Assembly: GCA_027924585.1 (NCBI GenBank) | Contig: BSBM01001444.1 | Coordinates: forward strand, 1,860,001 to 1,924,000 | Length of the DNA stretch: 64,000 nt | Direction of reading: 5' to 3' | Origin: Larix kaempferi | Taxonomy: Eukaryota > Streptophyta > Pinopsida > Pinales > Pinaceae | Shown here: piece after piece, positions 24,901 to 35,100 of the stretch | Numbering within the stretch: the stretch's first letter is position 1 | How the letters are laid out: each line of letters starts with the position of its first letter | Program-made: the position numbers and the translations under genes | The notes under the pieces: generated by a model | What the model saw: the letters and a program-made list of their open reading frames with translations, nothing else | Databases searched by the model: none | Told to the model about the DNA's origin: nothing

Positions 24901-25522
24901 CATATGCTTCCATATGAGCCCAAACATTGTCTATGTGGTCCTCAATAGAGGTGGCACAGTTGCCATTGAATTTTGGGATCTTTTCAAAGTACTTGTCTGG
25001 CATACTATGGGGAGCACCCAAGATCTGAGAGAAGTCTAAGGGAGAAGCTCTAGCTTTATGACCAAAAGCCCGAGCAACAGGAGGGTTGTTTTGGTTGTTT
25101 ACACCGGAGTTTGATTGACCTTGTCCAGCCATTGGATTGACAGGGTTTGAACTAGAGTTGTGATTAGGTGATAAAGGAGGAACCAGATTGAACAAAGGGG
25201 ATCCTAAGACACGGTTTGGAGAACCTGAGTTAACAAGTTTCCACAAGAAATTAGTTGACTGGGTTTTAGGATCTCTTTTGTGATATGTGAGTGGGGTTCC
25301 TTCCAATTGATTTGGATTTGATTTACTTCGTGTGTTGTAAGGATGACTGTGAGCTCGCTCCTCAGCGGAGTCACGGTTAGGAGTCGCCAGGTAGATTTTT
25401 AAGCTCTTACTACCAAGAGGTATGTCGTTTAAAGTGCAGAAAGGTAGTGAGACACAAAGATGTGTTGAACCAAGGTAGGCCCCTACCTCCCCGGCAACGA
25501 CGCCAAAAATGTTATCACACAA
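21962..25522 (-). CDS. Element A gag-protease protein with integrase C-terminus-like tail
   Basis: An intact frame of 1186 codons. It opens inside the LTR and reads through the primer site, so the first Met at 25522 is probably not real. The likely start is the conserved MAG at 25132 (residue 131, giving about 1056 aa), although residues 45-130 (ATPNRDSAEERAH, HPYNTRSK, NFLWKLVN) are also conserved with element B. A Retrotrans_gag-type capsid domain spans about residues 165-340 (KYFEKIPKFNGN, WFDRLPPSSI). A charged linker follows, with no CCHC knuckle that I can see. The retropepsin active site LDSGASMNVM is near residue 642. The tail (about 1118-1186) has GDRVVIPND, FWVGPLTVERC and NQRELRDYYP, which resembles the GPF-type SH3-like C-terminus of Tat/Athila integrases. 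RT, RNase H and the DDE core are absent. Gag would form particles that package the element RNA. Confidence 0.88.
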   Translation of the reverse strand: MCDNIFGVVAGEVGAYLGSTHLCVSLPFCTLNDIPLGSKSLKIYLATPNRDSAEERAHSHPYNTRSKSNPNQLEGTPLTYHKRDPKTQSTNFLWKLVNSGSPNRVLGSPLFNLVPPLSPNHNSSSNPVNPMAGQGQSNSGVNNQNNPPVARAFGHKARASPLDFSQILGAPHSMPDKYFEKIPKFNGNCATSIEDHIDNVWAHMEAYGAEEEDVFIRGLFASLEGDARKWFDRLPPSSINGYDVFTDKLKQEWSVKLDGRFLLHQLFDIKKKENESVHEFNQRFDRTVANIPSNIRPLDQAILIHYLNAYEGYLGYHLKDKDPNNLKEAQDNAKKAEANAASMGKQNFFDLISGPSSSRSEPKFKKSKEPSKEPSEMMECMHEMMKNLTLLTRDLAKNREGDRYRQPYGPKPYWNQQKKPNEGDRRNPMNQEPPIINWSEEQKLEDPEYTTRDDDTPDSPKNINWVDDLKFDKDFGRILIDHEETNPSGPIYATEQANNDQAPFKTYQRRKDGPKPIPFSEKKNKELPNPVSEPIPLPEYDFDINIERELDKVMHNIPLTELMKIPSIKEQVVEFFESIPETATTGGEDSSSQNPAPCDVVDEEDDPPINIQTALYERKNGGHQPFYLTLRIGDLLLHNCMLDSGASMNVMPLQVMEAMGLKITRPYGNVCGIDSKPVKVFGLIKNLRADLFSCPDISMLMDIVVIDLPPAYGMLLCRKWSAGLGGHLQMDLSYATIPNSDGSLVRVYREPFYDGHLENYEDGVRNTFGEGELLPEGIFMVMGGHDDEPSMEEERIIEVDPQSIRGVVSENFRTSNQPNSVGPNVDQPTHPTQVNTSEDNFDQIRRGEYIPRTVHEWLFLVDLNTERGRQGLPHITPWTNNNEGTHLPSLEGNDEELVDYHFSDVPDHLSHLSLEDGVLRQVSDNSMSWQEHALIHDAPGEDFSLNNLAIFQEEPTKPHLLHSYPSFLLPKELPSREEDVDSTPASLGVSSQSTPSTVHSPISDDHLAFLENMTIPIPSGEGSSRSSENRSPPPLTQVEVLTTGKTPNNIIHPLEESPPRGTVEEVLIGSIVVPLDGGPPRFDEIPPNRNSSIVTPQPQCTADIQPFPEHVVEVIPQSVNHQRFQIGDRVVIPNDLFYIRSRGSSDFWVGPLTVERCIDEMCFLTTGTGQRILLPINQRELRDYYP
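25488..25505 (-). other. Element A primer-binding site (tRNA-Asp, one mismatch)
   Basis: The minus strand reads TGGCGTCGTTGCCGGGGA, four bases from the 5' LTR. It matches the complement of the 3' end of plant tRNA-Asp(GUC) except for one base; element B has the exact TGGCGCCGTTGCCGGGGA. Confidence 0.85.
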
Positions 25523-28500
25523 CTTGTAGTTGCCTCTAGAGGTATCCCATCCGGGACGGTAGAGGAGTTAGGCAACTAAAGAGGTGACCTAAGAGATGCC
25601 ACGGTTCCCAATGCAATTGGGAGTCACGTCAACCGAGGCACTCTTCGCTTTAGGTCAAGGTGTAACTAGACCAAGGGGGAGACCCTATACCCCAATCACA
25701 GTTGATTGGACCCAAACAAAGGTTTCTAAGGATGGATAAGTAATGAGTTACGGAAACCAATGCAAGGCTAAGTAGACCTAATGTTTAATCTATGGTTGAA
25801 GGTGGTATCATGGATAACTAGTGTTTCAACCTATGTGTGGTTTAGGCCACTTGATGGGGTATGATTATTAAGTATAGTACCATGTGTTTACACAAGTGGG
25901 TCTTGTTGCCTTGGGAAGTGTGAAATGGTTCTAGATGGGCCCACAAGGTGAAGTTAAGTGTGAAGATGGTACTATAGGCTAGATCTAGGTTAGATCTACA
26001 AGTTAGAGTTGGTTCTAGGATTACCCATGTGCTAGATCTAGGGTTTGACACTAATCCCAAGAAGTGCGCCTTGCTTGGAGAAGGACTAGTGCCTTGTTTA
26101 GTGGGCTAATGGAGTCAAGAAAGATGTCAAAGTGTAGATCGGGACACCTAGAAGCCAAGTCAAGTGAAATGGATGTGATCCAATGGTTAGGTCTTACTAG
26201 ATCTAGGTTTTTGAGTGATGACCAAAAGTGGACCACAATTCCTTAAAACAAGGAATGCAATCCCCAAGGTAGATCGGGGCAAAAGGATAGTCTAGACCTA
26301 GGTTTCAAGGCATGGGCATCCCAAATCCACGAAAATCTCCAACACCCACTTCCTAGAAGTGGTCCAACTCAAAACTCCCAAGGGGTGCGACTTTCTCAAG
26401 GAGAGGCAAAAAGTGGGTTTTGGTGGACCAAACCAAGTCCAATGGCCACCAAAATGTAGATCCGGGGTGTTAGTACCCCGATCTATGTTCCTTCAAAGTT
26501 TCAAGTGAATCCAATGGGTAGATCTTAGTAGATCTAAGTTTTAAGGTGCCAAGAAGGTCAAAAGGGGGTTTCAACCCCTCAAAACATGGAGAGATGTCCA
26601 CAAGGTAGTTTTCACCGAAGTAAGGATATGGGTATGTGTTATCAAGTGTCTAGTAGTCAACTCAAGAGGGATCTCACATACCCATGTGCTAGATCTAGCC
26701 CAACAAGCCTCTCTCAAGGAAGTGCGCTTTAGGTCAAGGAGAGCTTTTTGTCTTAGAAAATGGATCAATTCTTTGCCAATCACCACCAAACTATAGATCC
26801 AACTAGGGGTGGATGCTATAGAGGTGGGTTTTCAATATCTTTTCAAAAGGAGGGCTAGATCTAAGTAGATCTAAGAAATACCAAAAACAAGGGTTTTACT
26901 TTGATTAGGGTTTTTGTGATCTAGAAATTATGGAAGATTCAAGGAAGAGAAGATCATACCTCTTGGGACATACCTGGATGAAGAGATGAATGCTAGTTGA
27001 GACGAGGATTACTTTGCCAAAGATCAAATGGAGAATTGTTGAAGCCCTCTTGCCAAATCGATTTTTCCAAGCCACATGTGATTCCTTCTAACCTGTCAAG
27101 CCAAGGAGCAAAGCATCAATTAGTTTAACAAATTGAAGGTAAATGCAAGCAAGAGAGAGAAAAACATAGAATAGTTGACACAAAGGCAAAACCACTCCCT
27201 GTCAAACCCAAAACGACTTCTTCCAAGCTTGAAGGGCAAGCCTCCCCACCAATTCGCACTTGTCAAAGTCGCCTTCTCAACATGCAAATAAAGTATGGCA
27301 AATATGCAAGATAGCTACAATAGATCCTCCAGTGCAATGGACAATAGCATTTACAATCGAAACAACCAACATCCACTCCAATCCAAGCATGTACTCCAAA
27401 AGATAGAAATTTTATTCCAAGAGCCAAGAGCCAAAAATCTCTAGATGAATTTTACAATGAGGGGGTCTCCTCCTTATATAGGATAATAAAGACCAAAACC
27501 CTAGATCTCAAAACCACTTTTTGAAATGAGTGGTTGAGATTAGAAGATCTCACAACATAATCAATGGCTAGGAAGAATCCATAACAATATATCACATGGA
27601 TCACTCAACATAACAATAGCGCCCTCACTAAATGGTACACTAGAGGGTGACGTCATCCCACAAGAGGGGTATAAAGTACAATAATCCACCTCATGATGAC
27701 TAGGACATGATATAATAAGCACATGGTGGGGCTAGGAGGTATAAATCCTTGCTAGCTCACCCCAAGGCACAATAAAATAATAAAATATGTCCAATATAAT
27801 AACAATGACCAAAACTGTCCTCAGAATCTATGACAGTCGAGCAGTAAATGTCCTCCTGTGATCAATCTGGAGATACCCACATGGTGAAAAATGACTGGAA
27901 GATAGTGAGATCAACCTGGAAGACCTCCGTGAAAACCAAATGCCAAAACCTTGCCTCAATTGCCCAAATCGATTTCCTCAGTGACCACTTTATCCCATTT
28001 TTTAACTGCCTCGGGAACTGTGAAAGTGCCAAAACTGCCTCCTAGGGTGCTAGCGCTGTCCATCTGAGCCCACCAGGCTCTCCGGGAGGGGGGATAAATG
28101 GTAATAACCAGTGGCTGGACCACCCCCTCCATCATCAGCGCCCTAGGTGAACTGGCCTCTCGGGGCCCCTGCTGCTCAGGCTGGGAAATCAGCCCCAAAT
28201 CTGGTCAACAAGCGTAAAACTGCATCAATCACTGTCAGAAGTGCCCGGAACTGAAAGATAAGTGTCTCAATGGATCCAGAAGACCCAAATCCACTAGGAA
28301 TGAGTACTCATACACCCTGGGTTGCCCAAATGGGCCAGCTGTAGGGTCCACCATATATGGACAATGTATAATCTGCTGATCTGTAATAATAATAACCTGC
28401 TGAACTGGATCAAACATCATCTGTATCATATGTCCATCATATGATATGATCATCAAACATGTGAGACCATAAATCATCATCAATAATCATCATACATGGT

Positions 28501-30000
28501 CCACATCATCACGGATCCCAAGAGTATATATAATCAAGGATAAATCACATCAGTAGACTAAGACAATGCTTCCTTAATCATTCCCATAGCTAAGCTCAAA
28601 GTATAAATTCCATTCAGTGGCATTAATCAAGTTAATATATTCCGTGGTTATATAAAATTACTTGCACCATAGTTCAAATGACAAACTCACTCATTGGACA
28701 TGGTCAAACTGCTAGTGAAGGATGAAGGCTAGGAGCAAGGTTGGGCCAAGGGTTTGACTTGTCTAACTTAACTCAAAAATACTTTGGACTGGGAAAAGGG
28801 GGAAGCTACAAACTCTGTGCTGGACAAAAGAACACGGGGGATGGCTGTGCCTCACAAATGGATAAGTTTTTTAGAGAGTGTTTATTCAACTTAGGCATCA
28901 TGTCTACATCAAGTTGATCCAGGTTCATTAGGATCATTCAATTTTATTTCCATGGCCTTTTTGGCCTACATAACCCTTCGGATTTCAGATGTGCTGAGAA
29001 GCACAACTAGTTGCAGCTTGCATCCAGGGCATGTTTTTCATGTATTCACAAGGTCAGCAATTGTTTAGATATATCTTTTAAGAACTATTGCTTTTTGGAC
29101 CTTTCTTATACTCTTCGAGGAGTATTTTTAGCTTTTCATTGCTCTTGCCCTTTTTTTTTTGTTTCCATGGGCGAATTTATTAAGTTTCCATAGGTAGAAC
29201 ATGAGCTTTCAGTTTTAGCCAACAACATCTCAAGTGACTAGGGGGAGTTCGAGCCAATGCCAAACATCGGGACAACCGACCAGAATGATGTAGGCCTACA
29301 ATCCAACTCACCAAAGGCAAGTTCTGTCACCAACTCAGAGCCGAGACACTAAATAAACAGGGATGTGGTCCAAACACAGAGGTAGAAAAATAGGGAAGTC
29401 CTCAGTATCAGAAAGTCAAATGAGACAAGTCAGGGTTTAAAGTCAAACAGGAAGGTCATGTATGGATGGAGATAAGTGAGTATGGAGCCTACACTAGCAG
29501 ACAACTGGTGTCGGGAAAGACCATGTCTATGTAAGGTGAAATACCAGTAAGTTTTGTTAAATGACCTAAAAGTGCAAGCAATTGTCCATTTTATGATTTA
29601 CAGTTCATTTTAAGTAGTTTGCCACATCAGGAGTAATATACCAAGCACATGCTATAATCATGACTAAATCAACAAGCTAATAATCCACAGTCAGTGAGAA
29701 CATATCCATAGATCATACAACATCATCATAATAGCAATCATCATGCATCATCTGAAACACTGCTGAAGTACATCTCTAGGCACTGAACTGAAACTGTAAT
29801 GGGATAAGTGGTCACATCAGTCATCAAATCTGAACTCTCAAGGCTCAGCCTTGACACAAGGTCATACAATCTGAAAAATGTACTGCTCTGATCATGAGTG
29901 ATCCAAAATATATAGCCATGCTCTGGAATAAATGAAGCTCCGGAATGTGCAGATATCTGCTGTACAAGAATAGTAGCCCTGCTACTATGGTGTGATAACA
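25510..30000 (-). repeat. Element A 5' LTR (4491 bp)
   Basis: Same length as 16913-21403 and differing at about seven positions by eye, for example aggcaac/aggaaac, caagagg/caagcgg and tcaataatc/tcaagaatc. The adjoining primer site fixes it as the 5' copy of a minus-strand element, so transcription should start in this LTR. Confidence 0.93.
27472..27482 (-). promoter_or_regulatory. TATA box of element A 5' LTR
   Basis: The minus strand reads CCTATATAAGG about 2 kb from the 3' edge of the LTR. The copy in the other LTR is at 18875-18885, and element B and the solo LTR have CCTATTTAAAGG at the corresponding place. Conservation across diverged LTRs supports a promoter. The start site would then give an R-U5 of about 1.9 kb. 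Confidence 0.55.
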
Positions 30001-30005
30001 GGATC

Positions 30006-30335
30006 CACCTCATCCAACTTCTAGAAATCGCTCGAAAGATACCTTTATCCCAATTAACCAACTCCAGTGCAAGCTGCATGAGGGAAACCTGCGTCAGGGA
30101 AGGGAAGCGCAGGCTGCACAAAGGCATCCTGTGTCGCCGGCATAGTTTGGAAGAGTTCATTCTGCGCCGGGCCTAGTTGGGCACTTCTTTCTCAAAGACA
30201 ACATGTGCCGACCCAACTAGAAATGTGGACAAAGGGCATCAACTTGCTCTAACTGACTTGCTTGATCATGGAGACTTCAGGGATCAAGGCATTGAGTTAA
30301 CAAGGGAATCATGATGGCGAGATTTAGGTGTAACA
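30006..30335 (-). repeat. Family-C 5' LTR (minus copy), 5' part
   Basis: Read on the minus strand it starts TGTTACACCTAAATC at 30335, matching the plus copy at 2327. It contains homologous U3 phrases: cctttgtgcagcctgcg against cctttgtgcaacatgcg, and gttggttaattgggataaag against gttagttagttggataaaag. Element A and its target duplication end at 30005. Confidence 0.65.
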
Positions 30336-30531
30336 CTTCATAATGGTTTTGAATAACAAAGTTAACATGGCCATAATGATTAGAAACAGTATCTTTAATC
30401 TGGTTGCCATCAATTTGAGTATCAAAACAATTATGAAGTTTCTCATTTTCAATAAAAGGATTAGAATATAATTTACATACAATCAGTTGTTGTTGATCAT
30501 GGAATTCACGACAAGGCTGCGGGGAATCACT
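30336..30531 (-). pseudogene. Unidentified open coding-like fragment abutting family-C LTR
   Basis: On the minus strand a frame of about 65 codons with no Met start runs from a stop at 30532-30534 to the LTR edge. It includes CREFHDQQQLIVCK and DTQIDGNQIKDTVSN. The residue pattern is more protein-like than random, and family C inserted directly into it. I do not recognise the family; an older retroelement or a host gene piece are both possible. Confidence 0.25.
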
Positions 30532-31406
30532 CTAGCCCCCTCCGCTTCGCTCCCAATTCACGATCCCGGAGGAAGAGGTGAGGAATCGATCTCGGGATTG
30601 CGATTCCTCTTCGCTTCCTCTCGGGATCGATTTTGTAATTCGTAAATCCGGGGCAAAAAAAACGATCCCTGGTTTTTGAGGAATCGCTGAGGGAGCAATG
30701 AGGGATCGATGCTCCTAGAGCGATCCCTCATCGCTCCCTCAACGATCCTGAACCAAAAAAATCGCTCCTGAAAAAGCTCCCTGAGCGATTCTGCGGGCTA
30801 AGCGGACTTGAGTCCGATTTTTCTCAAATTTGCAAAAACAAATTGTTTTTTAGTGATTGGCCAGGGTTCATTTAGGCAAATAAACACTATTAAACTCCAT
30901 TTGGACTCATTCTATTCCTCATTTCATTGATTTCACTTCCCTTGCTAGGGCTTTGAGTGGGTTTACTAGTTGTTTGAGAGCAAATTTGTGGGAGCTTGGA
31001 GGGGAGATTGAAGGGGAGATTGAAAGCTTCTATTTGTGAGAGCTTGGAAGGGAGATTGAAGGCTCCCATAGAGACATTCAACCACCATTGAAGAGCTAAA
31101 GAGGTAGGCTCTAAAAACCCAATATTTGTTTGCTTTTGAAAAAATATTTCACTATGTTAAATTTAAACCTTGCAATGTTCTCTTCTCCTACTCTTTCCAA
31201 TTTCTTATTCTTCATCATTCTATTGCAGGCAACAAGTGACTCTCATCTTGAATTAAGAAACATGATGGGTATGTGGTTTTGGATTGTGTTTCCGCTTCTT
31301 CTCATTATGATGGTGTTGGGAAGCAAATATGGTGGTGGTAGTGATGAGGGGGAAGAGGTAGAGAGTGACACATACTGTGGAGAAGAGGAGGAAGGGGAAG
31401 AGGGTG
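30532..31406 (+). repeat. hAT 5' subterminal/leader region with hairpin
   Basis: No certain gene. 30540-30790 is rich in variants of cgatccctcatcgctccct in both orientations. The segments 30688-30714 and 30719-30741 form a strong hairpin. Short direct repeats of 'gggagcttggaRgggagattgaa' occur at 30989-31060. Subterminal repeats of this type are typical of hAT ends. The frame at 31130-31432 ends in an acidic run and may be leader sequence only. The exact left terminus and 8-bp duplication of the hAT were not located. Confidence 0.4.
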
Positions 31407-31736
31407 ATGATGATGAGATTGAGAGTGATTAGAGGCAAAAACAAAAAAGACACAACACCTTTGTGGAAGTGTGTGACAAGTATTGGGGGAGGGAGAGGGG
31501 GTGGAACCACAAAGCTTACATGACCCCATTGTAATAAAACTTACACAGGTTCATATACCACAAAGCTTACATGACCCCATTGTAATAAAACTTACACAGG
31601 TTCATATACCCGGGTGAGAAAGCATTTGTGTGGGATTATACCATGCGATGAAGGTAAGTCTACTGAAGACAAAACCTGTGACAAAGTGTCAGCTAAAGAG
31701 AGAAATAAATACAAGATGGAAGAAGAGGCCGCTCAA
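31407..31736 (+). pseudogene. hAT transposase, exon part 1 (BED zinc finger), broken
   Basis: The frame from ATG 31407 gives IRGKNKKDTTPLWK, then a glycine-rich GGGRGGGTTKLT, then the BED-type zinc finger of plant hAT transposases (PHCNKTYTGSYTRVRKHLCG). It ends KMEEEAAQ at the Copia-2 insertion. The BED finger binds the transposon ends. The first Cys of the CxxC pair is replaced by TGA. A 51-bp in-frame tandem duplication (31507-31557 and 31558-31608) repeats 17 codons including this stop. The frame resumes without a gap at 59131 (NNSKRSRVES) once Copia-2 and one CTCAA copy are removed. Confidence 0.8.
31507..31608 (+). repeat. 51-bp tandem duplication inside hAT zinc finger
   Basis: Two identical or nearly identical 51-bp units (ccacaaagcttacatgaccc…), exactly 17 codons long, so the downstream frame is kept. 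Both copies carry the TGA. Confidence 0.9.
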
Positions 31737-32121
31737 TGTTAGGATATCTCATCATTTAGTATGTACTTTGCATGCAGTTTGCATGCATGCATGCATCTGC
31801 ATGCTGCCCAGTCACCAGTTTGATGCCTCCGGCACCTAGTCCCTAGTTTGCCAGCACCCGGGAGCTTCTTTCCACTCAGTCTTAGCCCTCCTACTGCTTA
31901 GTGCACCCAGCATGCACCTACCACCTGAGAGGGGTGCCTTTTCTCACCTACCAGTCCAGTTCACTTCAGTTAGCTAGTTGTCTTTCCTTGATTTAAGGCT
32001 AGACTGACTCCTAACTGCTGTCATCACTCCGATGGACCTCCGATGAGACTTGACTACCTATTCTAAGTCCATTTAACTCCTCATGCGCCCTCCACTGAGC
32101 CTCCTTCCCTACATTAGTGCC
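31737..32121 (+). repeat. Copia-2 5' LTR, first part
   Basis: Matches 58435-58808 with scattered substitutions and small indels, including a tgcatgca-rich stretch near 31780. It is interrupted by element B at its own GTGCC (32117-32121). Confidence 0.85.
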
Positions 32122-35100
32122 TGTTATCACCTAAGATGTAGTTGCCCCTATGGATATATCCAGTCATGAATGGCAATAGGGAAGGGCAACTCAAAGGTGC
32201 AACCACGATCACCTCGACCTCCAATATGTTTGGTTGTCACGCCAGTCGAGGCAACCTTCGCTTTATGTTGTCTAGCCCAGACAACAAAGGGGGAGACCCG
32301 ATCTACTCCCGACAGGAGAGATCAAAACCAAGACACCAAATCAAGGTATTTCTAAGTGAAGTTAGGTGTATGGTTTATCCTAGACCTAAGGATGAAGTCA
32401 CAAGCCAAGTGAGGGGTTCAATAGTTAAATGTAAGAGTGACTTATGATGTTGGTAGTGAGATCTAGGGCTAGTGTACTAGTTCAATGTCAAAAGATCCAC
32501 TGCCTTGGGAACCGTGTCCAATGCAGGATGGTTAAGGTTTGTATTGGGGCTAACTAGTACAAGTGACAAGTTTGACCAAAGTTCATGATAGCTTCAAGGG
32601 TATAGTTCACCATGCAAAAGTCAAACCACAAGTCAATCCAACATTCTAGGAAAGTTGAGTTAACTTGGAGAGAGGCCAGTGCCTTGGGAATTGGGAAGTG
32701 GAGTCAAAGTAGGGTTGACTTGAGGTTTAGGACTCCTAGTACTTGGGACAAGTGGACAATACAGTTCTTGATGGATGAATGTGTCTAGATCTAGGTTTGA
32801 CCCAAGTGGACCACAATCCCTAAAAACAAGGAATGCAGTCCCCAAGGCAAGATTTGACAAAGTGACAGTCTAGACCTAGGTTTTGACTTATTCCGGTTCC
32901 GGATCCGCAAGAATCTCAAGTACCCAGTTCCTCGAAGTGAGTGAACTCACTTCTCCAAGGTGGTGCGACTTTGCCCAAGGAGGCCTAAAAGTGGGATTAG
33001 GTAGGTCAAATCAAGTCGGATGGCATCCAAATTTTAGATCCGGGTAGATCAGTCAAGTAGGGGTATGGATCTATAATTTCGTGGCAATCCACCGGTTAGA
33101 TCTTTGTAGATCTGAGTTTAAGTGTTCCAAGTGGTCCAAAATGGGGATTAAATCCCTTAAAATGTGGAATGGGGCCCACAAGGTGTATTTCAAGAAAGGG
33201 ACAACCTGGGTGTATGTTATTTGATGTGTAGATGTCAAATTAAGTGGAATCTCAAACACCCATCGCTTAGATCTAGGTCAACCTGCTCAAATGGTGAAGT
33301 GCGCCTTCCTTGGGAGAAGCTAGGTTGGCTTGGGAGATGGGTCAAACGGAAGCCAATCCTCACCAAACTATAGATCCGGGATGCCGTGGATGCTATAGAG
33401 GTGGGTTTTCAGTATCATGCCCAACAACCCACTAGATCTCAGTAGATCTAAGAAAATGCAAAATTGGGGTTTTGATTAATTAGGGTTTTAAGTGTTTTTT
33501 GACAATTGGATAGACTATGGAGATAGAACTTACCTTGAGATCATACCTGAATGATGTGGTTGAGATGCCTTGATGTTGAGGAAGATTCCCGCAGAGATCA
33601 AATGAGAGATTGTTGATTTGCTTGCCAATTTGATGCCCTAGTCCACAAGTGCGCCTTCCTCTACCTGTCAAACCAAGGAATAAAATTCAATCAGTAAGAT
33701 CAAGTATGGAAGAAATACAAGAGAAATGCAAATAGTAACATGAAATAGAAGGTCCTGGGACAGTAATACTCCCTGTTACCAACGAAGAGCTCCAAAGAAG
33801 AAGTAGGGAGAGTCTTCCCCTACCAATACCTCCTCCTTCAAGCAAATCGGCCTCCACCTGTAGATGCAAAAATCGTGGTACAATAGATATGGCAAACAAG
33901 ATCTCCAATAACTCAGTGCAAAGGAAGAACCAACGAACGAACACCAAAAACATTCACCACAACATTGGAGATAGATGCAATAATAATTTTCTATTCCAAT
34001 AATCCAGAGCCAAAAGTCCCTTTACAATGAGAGGCTCTCTCCTTTAAATAGGAAGGAGAGGCACCAAAACCCTAACCACTTTTTGAATGAGTGGCTAAGA
34101 TTAAAAGATACAAATGTCTAATCAATGGTTGAGATGAGCTCAACAATAAAGTACATGGATCACACATAAAATATAACATAAGTGGACAAAGTCGCCCTAG
34201 GAGAGGGGAATCCCACCAAATCATGATGACAAAATATCATAAGAGGCTCATGGTGGGTCCAAGGGGTAATTTTATCCCTCCTTGGTCAATCCCCATGGCA
34301 CAATAACCAATAAATAATCATGAATATGCCAAATCGTGCCTCCAAGGTGAAGTCGTGGTCCTCAAAAGACCTCAAAAATCCACAGAAAGTGCCATAAGTG
34401 ATGGATGCGGGCCCCGATGAAGCTGAAACTGCAGGGGGAGGTGTGGAAGGTCCCGATCTATCATCACTGATCATCCCATGCCATAATTTTGCCTCAGTAG
34501 CCCAAATCGATTTCCTCAATAGCCATTTCTACCAATCCTGAAATGCCTCGGGAAACGTGAAACTGCCCAAACTGCCTCCTGGAGTGATGGCGCTGTCAAG
34601 GTGAGGGTGCCAATGTGTCCGGGAGGGGGGTAATATGGTAAAAACAAGTGGCTGGACCACCCCCTCCATCATCAGCGCCCTCGGTCAACTGGATAAAAGT
34701 TATCTCTGCTCCGACAGGGCCTCCAACAGGCCAAAACTGCACTAGGACAGCCTACTGAGGCTAAATCATCACTGAAAGTGCCCGGAACTGACAACAAACT
34801 GTCTCATTGGAATCAGAAAGTCCAAATCCATCCAAGATGTGTACTCATACACCATATGAATCTCTGCATGATCAAAATAAATATCCAATGTACCGGAACA
34901 AGGCCAATAATAATGATCTGTAAATGACCAAACACTGCTGTATCCCAAGAATCATCATCATAACCCTGTAGCTGCTGCATAGAATCATCCTGTATGTGTA
35001 CATGGACCATATATCATCTATCCATATCATCATAAGGTCCAACATCTCATGTCTCATGGTCCTCCATGGTCAAACTAGGTCTAACCAAGACCAAATACAA

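Larger units (their letters stand above)
16913..30000 (-). mobile_element. Element A: complete giant-LTR Gypsy-type element lacking RT
   Basis: 13,088 bp on the minus strand. Two LTRs of exactly 4491 bp flank a 4106-bp internal region. It has a perfect target duplication GGATC (16908-16912 and 30001-30005). The LTR ends form a 9-bp inverted repeat, TGTTATCAC/GTGATAACA. A tRNA-Asp-type primer site lies beside the right LTR. The only gene is a gag-protease frame with an integrase-C-terminus-like tail. RT, RNase H and the integrase core are absent, so movement must depend on proteins supplied by another element. By eye I count about seven LTR-LTR differences, which means a very recent insertion. 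Confidence 0.93.
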
